From: Gillisia sp963973375
Lineage (GTDB): Bacteria > Bacteroidota > Bacteroidia > Flavobacteriales > Flavobacteriaceae
Reading direction: 5' to 3'
Assembly: GCA_963973375.1 (NCBI GenBank)
Contig: CAXAZV010000156.1
Location: 1 to 7,582 of the forward strand
DNA length: 7,582 nt
In this document: positions 1 through 5,915 of the stretch, piece after piece
How positions within the stretch are numbered: the first letter of the stretch is position 1
Layout of the letters: each line of letters starts with the position of its first letter
The notes under the pieces: model-generated
Told to the model about the DNA's origin: nothing
Databases searched by the model: none
The model's input: the letters and a program-made list of their open reading frames with translations, nothing else
Translations under genes and position numbers: made by a program

Positions 1-545
1 AGTTTTCTGTAAAAGATGATTATAGCAAATATCAACATCTATGTAAAAAGATAAGTGACCTGTTTGCATCCGTTCCCAGTACAGAAATATGGAGTATTGA
101 AAATATTACAAGTACAATTCAGCAAATTGAATTTTACCGGGTAACAGGATCTTTAAAATCAGATAAAGACGCCTTAATATTATATGAGAAACTGGATGAA
201 TTGATCAACCATATTGAAAAACAGGCAGAATGTGGTTACAAGTTAAAAGCGGGACAGGAGTATGTTGCAAGTGGTCCGGCCCATAAAATGTTCGTAAATG
301 AAATCACTATGGGCGATAATATGCAAATCATGCAATTGGGAAACACTCAGTTAACTTATATAAACCATAGCATAATAAATTTCATCACTACTTCAGACCT
401 TGCTTTCAATAACTATATGAAACAAACTTTTGACAATATCGCGCATAAATCGACCCCTATAAGTGTAGAAAATCAAAAAGACAGGTTGATGTTTTTTAAC
501 AGACTGAGGGCAAAAGTTGCCGATGCCAGGAAATTTAATCATTAA
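1..545 (+). CDS. Unrecognised protein, C-terminal part (5' end outside window)
   Basis: An open frame runs from base 3 to the TAA at 543-545 with no stop, so this is the last 180 codons of a gene that starts upstream. Internal TTG and ATG codons are not needed as starts. The visible protein is soluble, mostly helical and charged, with no signal peptide or membrane segment. Recognisable stretches are YEKLDELINHIEK, then a less helical patch around MGDNMQIMQLGN, and a basic end (NRLRAKVADARKFNH). I do not recognise the family. The missing N-terminus could hold a DNA-binding or other domain, but that is a guess. The desaturase gene begins 3 bases after the stop, so the two are probably co-transcribed and translationally coupled. 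That hints at a role linked to membrane lipids, without showing it. Confidence 0.75.
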   Translation, partial: FSVKDDYSKYQHLCKKISDLFASVPSTEIWSIENITSTIQQIEFYRVTGSLKSDKDALILYEKLDELINHIEKQAECGYKLKAGQEYVASGPAHKMFVNEITMGDNMQIMQLGNTQLTYINHSIINFITTSDLAFNNYMKQTFDNIAHKSTPISVENQKDRLMFFNRLRAKVADARKFNH

Positions 546-548
546 GGA

Positions 549-1286
549 ATGAAAATAGTATTCTTGTTTATAGCGCATTGGTACCTGGGTCTTTTAATAC
601 AGTCTGTATTTTTACATCGTTACGCAGCTCATAAAAATTTTGAGATGAGCCCATTGTTTGAAAAGGTCTTTTATTTTTTCACATTTTTAATTTTGGGTTC
701 CTCATATATGAGTGCATATGCATTTGGAGCAATGCACAAGATTCACCACGCTCATGCCGATAAAGAATTGGATCCGCACTCACCAAAAAAATCTCCGGGT
801 TATTTTGGAACCTTACTCCAGGCCAGAAATAGTTATTTTAATATATTTATTGGGAAAACCAAGGTGGATAAATCTATACTCATGGGTTTACCGGCCTGGC
901 ATTCCTTTGATAAGTTTGCCCACAGTTGGATCACAAGATCACTCTGGGTGCTCTTTTATGTTTTTATATACATAAGCCTTGCAACATCCTGGTGGCAATT
1001 TCTTTTTTTGCCAATCACAATTGGCATGGGCGCTCTTCAGGGAGCCTTGATCAATTGGTGGGCTCATTCTTATGGGTACAGAAATTTTAACACCAATGAT
1101 GACTCAAAAAACCTAATAGCCCTGGATGTGTTGTTTTGGGGAGAATCCTATCATAACAATCATCATAAACACCCCTGGAAATTAAATCACGCTTATAATT
1201 GGTACGAATTTGATTTAGGATATTATTTCATTCGTTTGCTAAGTACTTTGCGGATAGTCAGGATCAAAAAAAGAGCTTTAGTTTAA
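549..1286 (+). CDS. Acyl-CoA desaturase (membrane di-iron, delta-9 type)
   Basis: The 245-residue product is an integral membrane fatty-acid desaturase, which would place a double bond in an acyl chain using O2 and a di-iron centre. All three histidine boxes are present: HRYAAH at residues 23-28, HKIHH at 63-67 and HNNHH at 202-206. The extra NxxxH ligand pair of the stearoyl-CoA desaturase family is also visible (NWWAH, N169 and H173), followed by GYRNF. Hydrophobic segments lie near residues 4-22, 40-60, 130-147 and 149-168, with the histidine boxes on the cytoplasmic side as usual. At 245 residues it is somewhat shorter than many bacterial members because the tails are short, but no core element is missing. 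The ATG start is 3 bases after the upstream stop, with an AAGGA-like sequence (544-548) overlapping that stop. Acyl-CoA versus acyl-lipid substrate and double-bond position cannot be told from sequence; the family match itself is firm. Confidence 0.93.
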   Translation: MKIVFLFIAHWYLGLLIQSVFLHRYAAHKNFEMSPLFEKVFYFFTFLILGSSYMSAYAFGAMHKIHHAHADKELDPHSPKKSPGYFGTLLQARNSYFNIFIGKTKVDKSILMGLPAWHSFDKFAHSWITRSLWVLFYVFIYISLATSWWQFLFLPITIGMGALQGALINWWAHSYGYRNFNTNDDSKNLIALDVLFWGESYHNNHHKHPWKLNHAYNWYEFDLGYYFIRLLSTLRIVRIKKRALV

Positions 1287-1378
1287 TACTACCTGAACCG
1301 ATTCCCTAAAGTGCAATTTTTTGAGATGGTACAGGAGTAGGGACTAAAAAGAGAGGAATAAAACTCACTTACCGGAAA

Positions 1379-2644
1379 TCAGTTAAATTTCTCAGACCTT
1401 AACCTTTGCTGTTTTTGGACCCCTCTCACATTTGCTTTTAAAAAAATGGCAATGATAAGGGCTATAGAGACCAAGCCTGCAAAAACATAAAATACCGGTA
1501 TGTAACTTCCGGTTCTTGTATAGATTTGTGAGACAAGGGTTGGCCCTATTAAACCACCTAAAGACCAGGTCGTTAATAAGTATCCATGAATTGCACCAAG
1601 TTCTTTGGTCCCGAACATATCTGCAATAAATGCAGGGAGATTTGAAAATCCGCCACCATAACAACTCACCACAAAAAATATCAACAGTTGGAATACGATC
1701 GCACTTGTAATTATGGGAAGCGTTAAAAAGGTTATAAGCTGGATAATAAAGAAAAATAAAAAAACAACCGGACGGGAAATATAATCAGATACTGCCGCCC
1801 AGCCAAGCCTGCCTGCCCCATTAAAAATACCCATAATTCCAACCATAGTAGCCGCAGCTCCAGTAGATATCCCTACTACAGTTTGTGCCATTGGGGAAGC
1901 CACCGAGATCATCATAATTCCTGCACTTGTATTGATAAGCATGATCGCCCATAACATCCAGAATTGTTTTGTTTTAACAGCTTCATGAGCCGTTAATTGG
2001 GCCAGATCTTTTTTAATAGTAATAGTGCCAAAGGATGGTTTATGTTTTACGTTAATAACCGGAACCCATCCTCTTGGAGGTGGTGCAATATATAATGCAG
2101 ATAATGTCATAACCACAAAATAACAAATTCCCAAAATATAAAATGTTGTAGGAATTCCAAGAAATTCCATTAAGCTGGCAGCCACAGGGGCAGTGATCAA
2201 GGCACCTGAACCAAACCCAAGTACAGCCATTCCGGTTGCAAGTCCACGACGATCTGGAAACCACTTAACCAGGGTAGAAACCGGAGAAATATAACCTATC
2301 CCCAAACCTAATCCACTTAATAAACCATAGGTTAACAGAAATAATGAAAGGGAATCAATGGAAACCGCAAAACCAGATCCTACCTGACCTAATCCAAATA
2401 AAACGGCGGCAAAGATCGCTGATTTTCTTGGACCATTCCGTTCCACCCATCTTCCAAACAAGGCTGCAGAACCGCCCCCAAGAACCATCATTATAGTAAA
2501 AGCAACAGTTACTTCGGCTACTGTCCAGCCCATAGTTTCAACTAAAGGCAGGGTGTAAACGCTGTAAGCATACGCAGCACCTATTGAAAGATGTATCCCA
2601 ATTGCCGAGAGGGCTATAAGCCATCTGTTTTTACCAGTTTTCAT
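1379..2644 (-). CDS. OFA-family MFS transporter (monocarboxylate/lactate-like)
   Basis: A major facilitator of about 421 residues with about 12 hydrophobic segments, resembling the oxalate/formate antiporter (OFA) branch. Signature stretches are NRWLIALSAIGIHLSIGAAY at residues 6-25, the loop 2-3 motif GRWVERNGPRK (64-74), the OFA-typical VKWFPDRRGLATG (126-138), and a second-half repeat of the loop motif, GRLGWAAVSDYISRP (278-292). I chose the ATG at 2644 because the conserved family N-terminus begins just after it. A GTG at 2695 would add 17 residues of non-family sequence. The OxlT oxalate transporter uses a lysine in helix 11; here the matching region (GYLLTTWSLGGLIGP, 354-368) has none, which favours a monocarboxylate such as lactate over oxalate. 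This alignment is from memory. The gene is convergent with the desaturase and lies 214 bases downstream of the RND gene on the same strand. No adjacent lactate-metabolism gene is seen. Confidence 0.88.
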   Translation of the reverse strand: MKTGKNRWLIALSAIGIHLSIGAAYAYSVYTLPLVETMGWTVAEVTVAFTIMMVLGGGSAALFGRWVERNGPRKSAIFAAVLFGLGQVGSGFAVSIDSLSLFLLTYGLLSGLGLGIGYISPVSTLVKWFPDRRGLATGMAVLGFGSGALITAPVAASLMEFLGIPTTFYILGICYFVVMTLSALYIAPPPRGWVPVINVKHKPSFGTITIKKDLAQLTAHEAVKTKQFWMLWAIMLINTSAGIMMISVASPMAQTVVGISTGAAATMVGIMGIFNGAGRLGWAAVSDYISRPVVFLFFFIIQLITFLTLPIITSAIVFQLLIFFVVSCYGGGFSNLPAFIADMFGTKELGAIHGYLLTTWSLGGLIGPTLVSQIYTRTGSYIPVFYVFAGLVSIALIIAIFLKANVRGVQKQQRLRSEKFN

Positions 2645-2835
2645 AGGGATTGTTTTATTATTTTCAAAAGCCTCAATATAATAAAGTCCACACACTTAGA
2701 ACATTTCCCTTGAAAAATAAAACTGGAAAAGTTAGATCTATTATATTTCAGCGAAACATTTGTATCTCAAAAAACTTTAAATATGCGTAAAATGTATCCC
2801 TGTTGTCAAGCCACAAATAATGTTTAGTTTTCCTT

Positions 2836-2853
2836 AAATCCCGTCGGGAATTT
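2836..2853 (-). terminator. Weak palindrome downstream of RND gene, possible terminator
   Basis: TCCC-GTC-GGGA forms a short inverted repeat flanked by AAA and ATTT, giving a near-palindrome six bases beyond the stop of the RND gene. The core stem is only 4-5 bp with an A bulge further out, and no good U-tract follows on the minus strand, so it may be a weak terminator or processing site. A protein-binding site is the alternative. Confidence 0.25.
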
Positions 2854-2858
2854 GGGGA

Positions 2859-5099
2859 TCATCCTGTAGCACCTTTTGAATTATCAAAACGCTCTAACAG
2901 AATGGGTAAAAGTATCAAATGGCTTAACAATGCTCCAACAATGGCAATTGACGTTAACAGTCCAAATAAGTAAACAGTTTTTAAGGAGGCGAAAAGCATA
3001 AGTAAAAATCCCGCTAAGAGGATAAGACTCGTAAGTATAATGGCGGTGCCAACCCTTCCAAGGGTGAGTAGTCGTGACCTTGAGGGACTTTCCCCCCAAT
3101 CCCGGTGCCTTTTGTAATGATACATGAAATGCAGCGTGTCATCAATACAAAAACTAAGTACTATAGCGCTAATGCTGGCCGTGGCAATATCAAGATCGAT
3201 TTGAAACCATCCCATGACTCCCAAAATTAAGAATACCGGGAAGAGGTTTGGAACAACGGAAAGTAAAGCCAGTTTAAAACTTTTAAGGAATAACCATACA
3301 AGCAAAAACACCAACATGAATGCCAGGAAAAGACTATAAACCTGGGATTGAGCCGCGTAATGCACAATTTGAGAATACATTGGTAAATATCCCGCCGGAG
3401 TTATTTTTGCCACATCTCCAAAATTCACTTTAGCGGTTTTAAGTAAAGCATCTTTTATACCGTTAAGCTCCACGGCAGAACTCATCTTTCCAAAAACAGT
3501 GATTTTTCCGGTGCCTGTGTTGCGGTCAATATAATATCCGCTCAACTGGGGATAGCCGGTTTGTAAAAACTTGTCAACTTGAGACAAACCTGATCTTCGG
3601 GCCAGCATTTGTGTAGCATTTTCTTTATACCTGTTTTTTAGCCCGGCATAATAAAGTTGTGGATAACCGAAAGAAGATCCTATTCCGGGAATTTCCAGAA
3701 TAGAATCTGAAAAATTAAGCCCCGCCTGCACAACTTCGGGGGAGTGTAGTGTATATCCCGTTGAAGGAGTGATCATAAGCTCAAAAGGCATATAAGGGCC
3801 CCAGGTTTTTTCAATTTCTATGTGGTCCAGAACCACCTGATGGTCTTGCGGAAAATAACCTAAAGTATATGTGTCGTTTTTAAGCTTAAATATCCCTAAA
3901 GCAGAGACCAGGATTAGTAATCCGGCTAAGACGGAATAAGTGAATTTTTTCTTCAGGATATGGTCGTGAAGAGAAGGTAGCCAGGCTTTAGGAAAAACCA
4001 GATTTTCTTTACGGCTTATATGCTGAAGGAAAATGAGTCCAAGGAAAAAACTGAAACCAAAACATAAAACTATACCCAAAGCAGTATAGATCCCAAAATC
4101 TTTAAGGATTGCCATTGGGCTGCTAAGCAGGTAAAGAAATCCTGCCATTGTGGTAAGACTGGTATATAAACAAGGACGAAAAACCTTTTTTAAACTTGCT
4201 ATTACATCTTGCGGGTTGTTATTATTCTCAATAGACCGGTGTTCATTGACTATATGAACAATATCCAAAATCCCCAGTAGAATAAGCACGGTGGGTATTA
4301 ATGTAGTCATTAAATTGAGCTGATGGCCCATCATCCCATAAATTCCTATACAGATATAAGTGGAAAAGGCAATGGTGAGAAAGGTATATGCCAGGACGTA
4401 AAAACTTCTAAAAAGGATAAGGATGAGTAAAAACATAAGCAGATAGCCAATTCCCAGGAAGAAGGTAAAGTCCTCCTGCGACAAACTGTTCAAGCCGGAA
4501 AAGATTACACCTACTCCACCTAAATATGTATTCCCCTGTGGGAATTCTGCCGCCACCGTGTTCCTTACATCGTTTATAAGCCTGTCGCGATGGACATCAA
4601 AATCTGGCAGGGGTTTAAAAACAATTACAAACCTGGCAGCTTTTTTATCTTCTGTGAAGAATTCATCCCGTATATACGTATGTTCCTCCAGGTCTTGTAC
4701 CACATCCTTAACCTCAGAATCCTTCTTTATAAGACTTCTTCCGCCGGCTCCAAGTAGATTATTGGTAGGGACCTGTATATTCCCCGGTCCCAGTACGCCT
4801 TCAACTTCTGGAATTGCCTCAAGAGAATTAGTTAGATTTAAAAAAGATTGGAAATATTCGGAAGTTAAGACACCGTCAGGGTCTTTAATAAGAAGAACAA
4901 TACTTTCATCGTTCCCAAATCGCTCGGTATATTTTTTATATTCAACAAGAGCAGGGTCATTCTCAAGAAACCAAATATTTAGACTGTTATCTACCTTGAT
5001 GGCTTTTTCAACTCCCGGCCATAGAAAATAGCAAAAAAAAAGGATTAAGAATAGAATGAGATACCTATAAGAATAGAGACTACTCCTTAAAAAATTCAT
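2859..5099 (-). CDS. RND/MMPL-superfamily exporter
   Basis: The 746-residue product has the duplicated RND layout. There is one N-terminal helix (about 13-29), a large extracytoplasmic loop (about 30-210), five helices (about 213-360), helix 7 (about 388-404), a second large loop (about 405-583), and five more helices (about 586-735). Acidic residues sit at the usual proton-relay positions: D279 in helix 4 (LLGILDIVHIVNEH) and D653/D654 in helix 10 (SFCIDDTLHFMYHY). At this length it fits the MMPL/COG1033 type of 'predicted RND exporter' rather than the roughly 1000-residue AcrB type. COG1033-type proteins often work without a membrane-fusion partner, and none is seen here. The substrate is unknown; lipids or other hydrophobic molecules are typical for the group. 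The ATG at 5099 is immediately followed by a basic residue and the first helix, so the start is well placed. No clear Shine-Dalgarno site or consensus promoter precedes it. Confidence 0.88.
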   Translation of the reverse strand: MNFLRSSLYSYRYLILFLILFFCYFLWPGVEKAIKVDNSLNIWFLENDPALVEYKKYTERFGNDESIVLLIKDPDGVLTSEYFQSFLNLTNSLEAIPEVEGVLGPGNIQVPTNNLLGAGGRSLIKKDSEVKDVVQDLEEHTYIRDEFFTEDKKAARFVIVFKPLPDFDVHRDRLINDVRNTVAAEFPQGNTYLGGVGVIFSGLNSLSQEDFTFFLGIGYLLMFLLILILFRSFYVLAYTFLTIAFSTYICIGIYGMMGHQLNLMTTLIPTVLILLGILDIVHIVNEHRSIENNNNPQDVIASLKKVFRPCLYTSLTTMAGFLYLLSSPMAILKDFGIYTALGIVLCFGFSFFLGLIFLQHISRKENLVFPKAWLPSLHDHILKKKFTYSVLAGLLILVSALGIFKLKNDTYTLGYFPQDHQVVLDHIEIEKTWGPYMPFELMITPSTGYTLHSPEVVQAGLNFSDSILEIPGIGSSFGYPQLYYAGLKNRYKENATQMLARRSGLSQVDKFLQTGYPQLSGYYIDRNTGTGKITVFGKMSSAVELNGIKDALLKTAKVNFGDVAKITPAGYLPMYSQIVHYAAQSQVYSLFLAFMLVFLLVWLFLKSFKLALLSVVPNLFPVFLILGVMGWFQIDLDIATASISAIVLSFCIDDTLHFMYHYKRHRDWGESPSRSRLLTLGRVGTAIILTSLILLAGFLLMLFASLKTVYLFGLLTSIAIVGALLSHLILLPILLERFDNSKGATG

Positions 5100-5138
5100 T
5101 TGAGCGTATTTCTCTTAAAAATAGGAAAATTTAGTTCG

Positions 5139-5264
5139 CTACCAGGATTTATTATGACCCTCTAAGATATTTTCGCCTACTCCCGGGAAGGTTTTCCTGT
5201 AATAAACAGGGGACTTTCCACCAAGACTTCTGCTTATAGTGGAAATGGCATACGTTATATACAT
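5139..5264 (-). pseudogene. Decayed GIY-YIG nuclease start, now a 41-codon chimeric ORF
   Basis: After the second terminator copy, at the same distance as for the intact nuclease gene, an ATG opens a 41-codon frame beginning MYITYAISTISRS. This lines up with MYFVYSISSLTRN of the intact gene: six of 13 residues are identical and most others are conservative. The similarity then stops. The second GIY-YIG motif (YVG), the catalytic Arg and the Glu are all absent, and the rest (SLGGKSPVYYRKTFPGVGEN and a short end) matches nothing I recognise. I read it as the 5' stub of a second GIY-YIG gene truncated by deletion or recombination. A genuine small protein is possible but unsupported. It lies between the tandem repeat and the RND gene start at 5099. 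Confidence 0.5.
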
Positions 5265-5281
5265 AGTAAATAGTATAAAAC

Positions 5282-5308
5282 AAAAAACCCCTGTTTTCAC
5301 AGGGGTTT
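5282..5308 (-). terminator. Intrinsic terminator, copy B
   Basis: A perfect 10-bp stem (AAACCCCTGT / ACAGGGGTTT) closes a GAAA tetraloop and runs into a T6 tract on the minus strand. It is identical to the terminator directly after the complete tRNA-Leu. Here it follows only a 15-base tRNA fragment and would end transcription reading through from the GIY-YIG gene. Confidence 0.85.
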
Positions 5309-5310
5309 AG

Positions 5311-5325
5311 TACTCGAGGCGGGAA
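5311..5325 (-). other. Duplicated tRNA-Leu 3' tail (att-like fragment)
   Basis: On the minus strand TTCCCGCCTCGAGTA equals the end of the T-loop, the 3' half of the T-stem, the 3' acceptor strand and the discriminator base of the tRNA-Leu at 5641-5722. It cannot be a working tRNA. T-arm-to-3'-end fragments of this kind are what elements integrating at tRNA genes usually leave at their distal end. Confidence 0.85.
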
Positions 5326-5357
5326 CCTAATAATAAACCTTAGAACAGAGGATTCTT

Positions 5358-5594
5358 TTATTCCAACCGCTTAAGGAACTCTTTCCCTATGCCAGATTTT
5401 AAATATTTTTCCCGCTTTCTTGCGGCATCACGATCTGGAAATTCTTCAGTGTATATCAACTTAAAGGGTAGATATGGTTTGGTTGTTTTATTACTTCCTG
5501 TATTATGCTGATTAAATCTCCTTTCCACATTATCCGTGAGACCAACGTAGATATAGTTGCGCGTTAAACTTGATATGGAGTAAACAAAATACAT
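5358..5594 (-). CDS. Small GIY-YIG nuclease-family protein
   Basis: The 78-residue product is a stand-alone GIY-YIG domain of the UvrC-N-like/COG2827 type. From the ATG at 5594 it begins MYFVYSISSL, with YFVY (2-5) as the first motif and IYVG (15-18) as the second. VERR (23-26) follows, carrying the expected catalytic Arg, then FNQHNTG (27-33). The metal-binding Glu is in KREKYLKSG (E62). Length and motif order are normal and nothing essential is missing, so it should be an active nuclease. A GTG at 5630 would add 12 residues but lies in the loop of the tRNA terminator, so I reject it. The gene sits 46 bases beyond the tRNA-Leu and just past its terminator. No good promoter is seen in between; expression may come from tRNA read-through. 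The cellular role of such proteins is unknown; DNA repair and homing-type functions have both been suggested. Confidence 0.85.
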   Translation of the reverse strand: MYFVYSISSLTRNYIYVGLTDNVERRFNQHNTGSNKTTKPYLPFKLIYTEEFPDRDAARKREKYLKSGIGKEFLKRLE

Positions 5595-5597
5595 AAC

Positions 5598-5655
5598 AAA
5601 TAGTATAAAACAAAAAACCCCTGTTTTCACAGGGGTTTAGTACTCGAGGCGGGAA
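5598..5655. repeat. 58-bp direct repeat, copy A (end of intact tRNA plus terminator)
   Basis: Identical to 5268-5325. This copy is continuous with the complete tRNA-Leu, covering its last 15 bases, the terminator and the leader of the intact GIY-YIG gene. The repeat ends abruptly at 5655, in the T-loop of the tRNA; at 5656-5658 the two copies already differ at two of three bases. Confidence 0.97.
5612..5638 (-). terminator. Intrinsic terminator of tRNA-Leu, copy A
   Basis: The same perfect 10-bp hairpin with GAAA loop and T6 tract begins two bases after the mature tRNA 3' end (minus strand). It should end the tRNA transcript, leaving the GIY-YIG gene 17 bases beyond the T-tract dependent on read-through or its own promoter. 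There is no T-tract on the plus side, so it works in one direction only. Confidence 0.9.
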
Positions 5656-5722
5656 TCGAACCCGCACATCCGAAAATACTGGATTTTGAATCCAGCGCGT
5701 CTACCAGTTCCGCCACTCGAGC
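5641..5722 (-). tRNA. tRNA-Leu (anticodon CAA)
   Basis: The minus strand folds as a class II tRNA of 82 bases. The acceptor stem GCTCGAG pairs with CTCGAGT (one G-U at the end), followed by a GCG/CGC D-stem with GG in the loop. The anticodon stem is CTGGA/TCCAG around TTCAAAA, with anticodon CAA at 5686-5688. A long variable arm follows, then the T-stem GCGGG/CCCGC with loop TTCGATT, and discriminator A. CCA is not encoded. CAA reads UUG leucine codons. Its last 15 bases are duplicated 330 bases downstream. Confidence 0.96.
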
Positions 5723-5732
5723 AAGTGGAGGG

Positions 5733-5740
5733 CAAAATTA
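5733..5740 (-). promoter_or_regulatory. -7 promoter box of tRNA-Leu
   Basis: On the minus strand TAATTTTG matches the Bacteroidota -7 consensus TAnnTTTG and ends 10 bases before the first base of the tRNA, which places a transcription start just upstream of the tRNA. No clear -33 TTG is found at the usual spacing, so the call rests on the -7 box and its position. Confidence 0.55.
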
Positions 5741-5789
5741 TAAAAATTTTCCACATTCTCCCCTTTAATTGACCGAATTTTCTTTCGCA

Positions 5790-5817
5790 TTGAATTCATT
5801 TTTCCCTTTTACTTTTA
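5790..5817 (+). promoter_or_regulatory. Possible promoter of the AMP-ligase/DUF3419 operon
   Basis: TTG (5790-5792), 17 bases, then TACTTTTA (5810-5817) fits the Bacteroidota -33/-7 pattern TTG...TAnnTTTG with one mismatch at the last base. It would give a leader of about 90 bases before the ATG at 5916. The rest of the tRNA-to-ligase gap (5723-5915) shows no other gene or repeat. In AT-rich DNA such matches arise by chance. Confidence 0.3.
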
Positions 5818-5915
5818 TTCCCCATATTATTCGCAATAACCGGCTGTAAACCACCTACATCCCTTGGCAATTCAAAAAAATTCGAGTAGCTTGAGCCATC
5901 TTACAAAACCAATCT

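Larger units (their letters stand above)
5268..5325. repeat. 58-bp direct repeat, copy B (tRNA tail plus terminator)
   Basis: This block is identical base for base to 5598-5655, exactly 330 bases away. It contains, on the minus strand, the last 15 bases of tRNA-Leu (5311-5325), the terminator hairpin, and the A/T-rich leader up to three bases before the ATG of the GIY-YIG stub. Identity stops inside the T-loop of the tRNA on one side and at the leader/ATG junction on the other. Similarity continues weakly to 5261. Confidence 0.97.
5326..5655 (-). mobile_element. Putative 330-bp GIY-YIG cassette at the tRNA-Leu 3' end
   Basis: One repeat unit runs from the tRNA 3' tail (5641-5655) through terminator A and the GIY-YIG gene to the base before the duplicated tRNA tail. 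Removing 330 bases would rejoin the full tRNA-Leu to terminator copy B and the GIY-YIG stub without damaging the tRNA. That is the geometry expected of an element inserted at, or unequal exchange within, a tRNA 3' end. The only gene inside is the nuclease; no integrase, transposase or terminal inverted repeat is visible. Mobility by nuclease-promoted recombination, as for free-standing homing endonucleases, is inferred. A simple tandem duplication is the main alternative. Confidence 0.45.

Noticed and set aside
1275..1312. CTTTAG / CTAAAG inverted repeat after the desaturase as a terminator
   Set aside because: Only 6 bp with a loop of about 26 bases; the T-run that follows is not directly behind the stem. 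Too weak to call.
2642..2695. GTG start at 2695 for the MFS transporter
   Set aside because: The additional 17 residues are polar and not family-like, while the conserved OFA N-terminus follows directly after the ATG at 2644.
2776..2809. TTGACA with TATTTAAA on the minus strand as a promoter for the MFS gene
   Set aside because: The -7 element misses the TTTG core and spacing is at the loose end, so it is no better than chance in this AT-rich gap.
4558..5031. 157-codon open frame on the plus strand inside the RND gene
   Set aside because: It is antisense to the well-supported RND coding frame. Its serine/arginine-rich, low-complexity product has no domain, and there is no promoter or start context.
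5195..5213. CCTGT-AATAA-ACAGG hairpin
   Set aside because: A stem of only five pairs with no T-tract, inside the chimeric ORF; no evidence of function.
5595..5630. GTG start at 5630 for the GIY-YIG gene
   Set aside because: The codon lies in the loop of the tRNA terminator hairpin. The added residues are a translation of the hairpin and T-tract, and the family normally starts MYxVY.
5261..5657. CRISPR array or IS element as an explanation for the repeats
   Set aside because: There are only two copies, 330 bases apart, each containing a tRNA tail and terminator; there are no regular spacers, terminal inverted repeats, or transposase.
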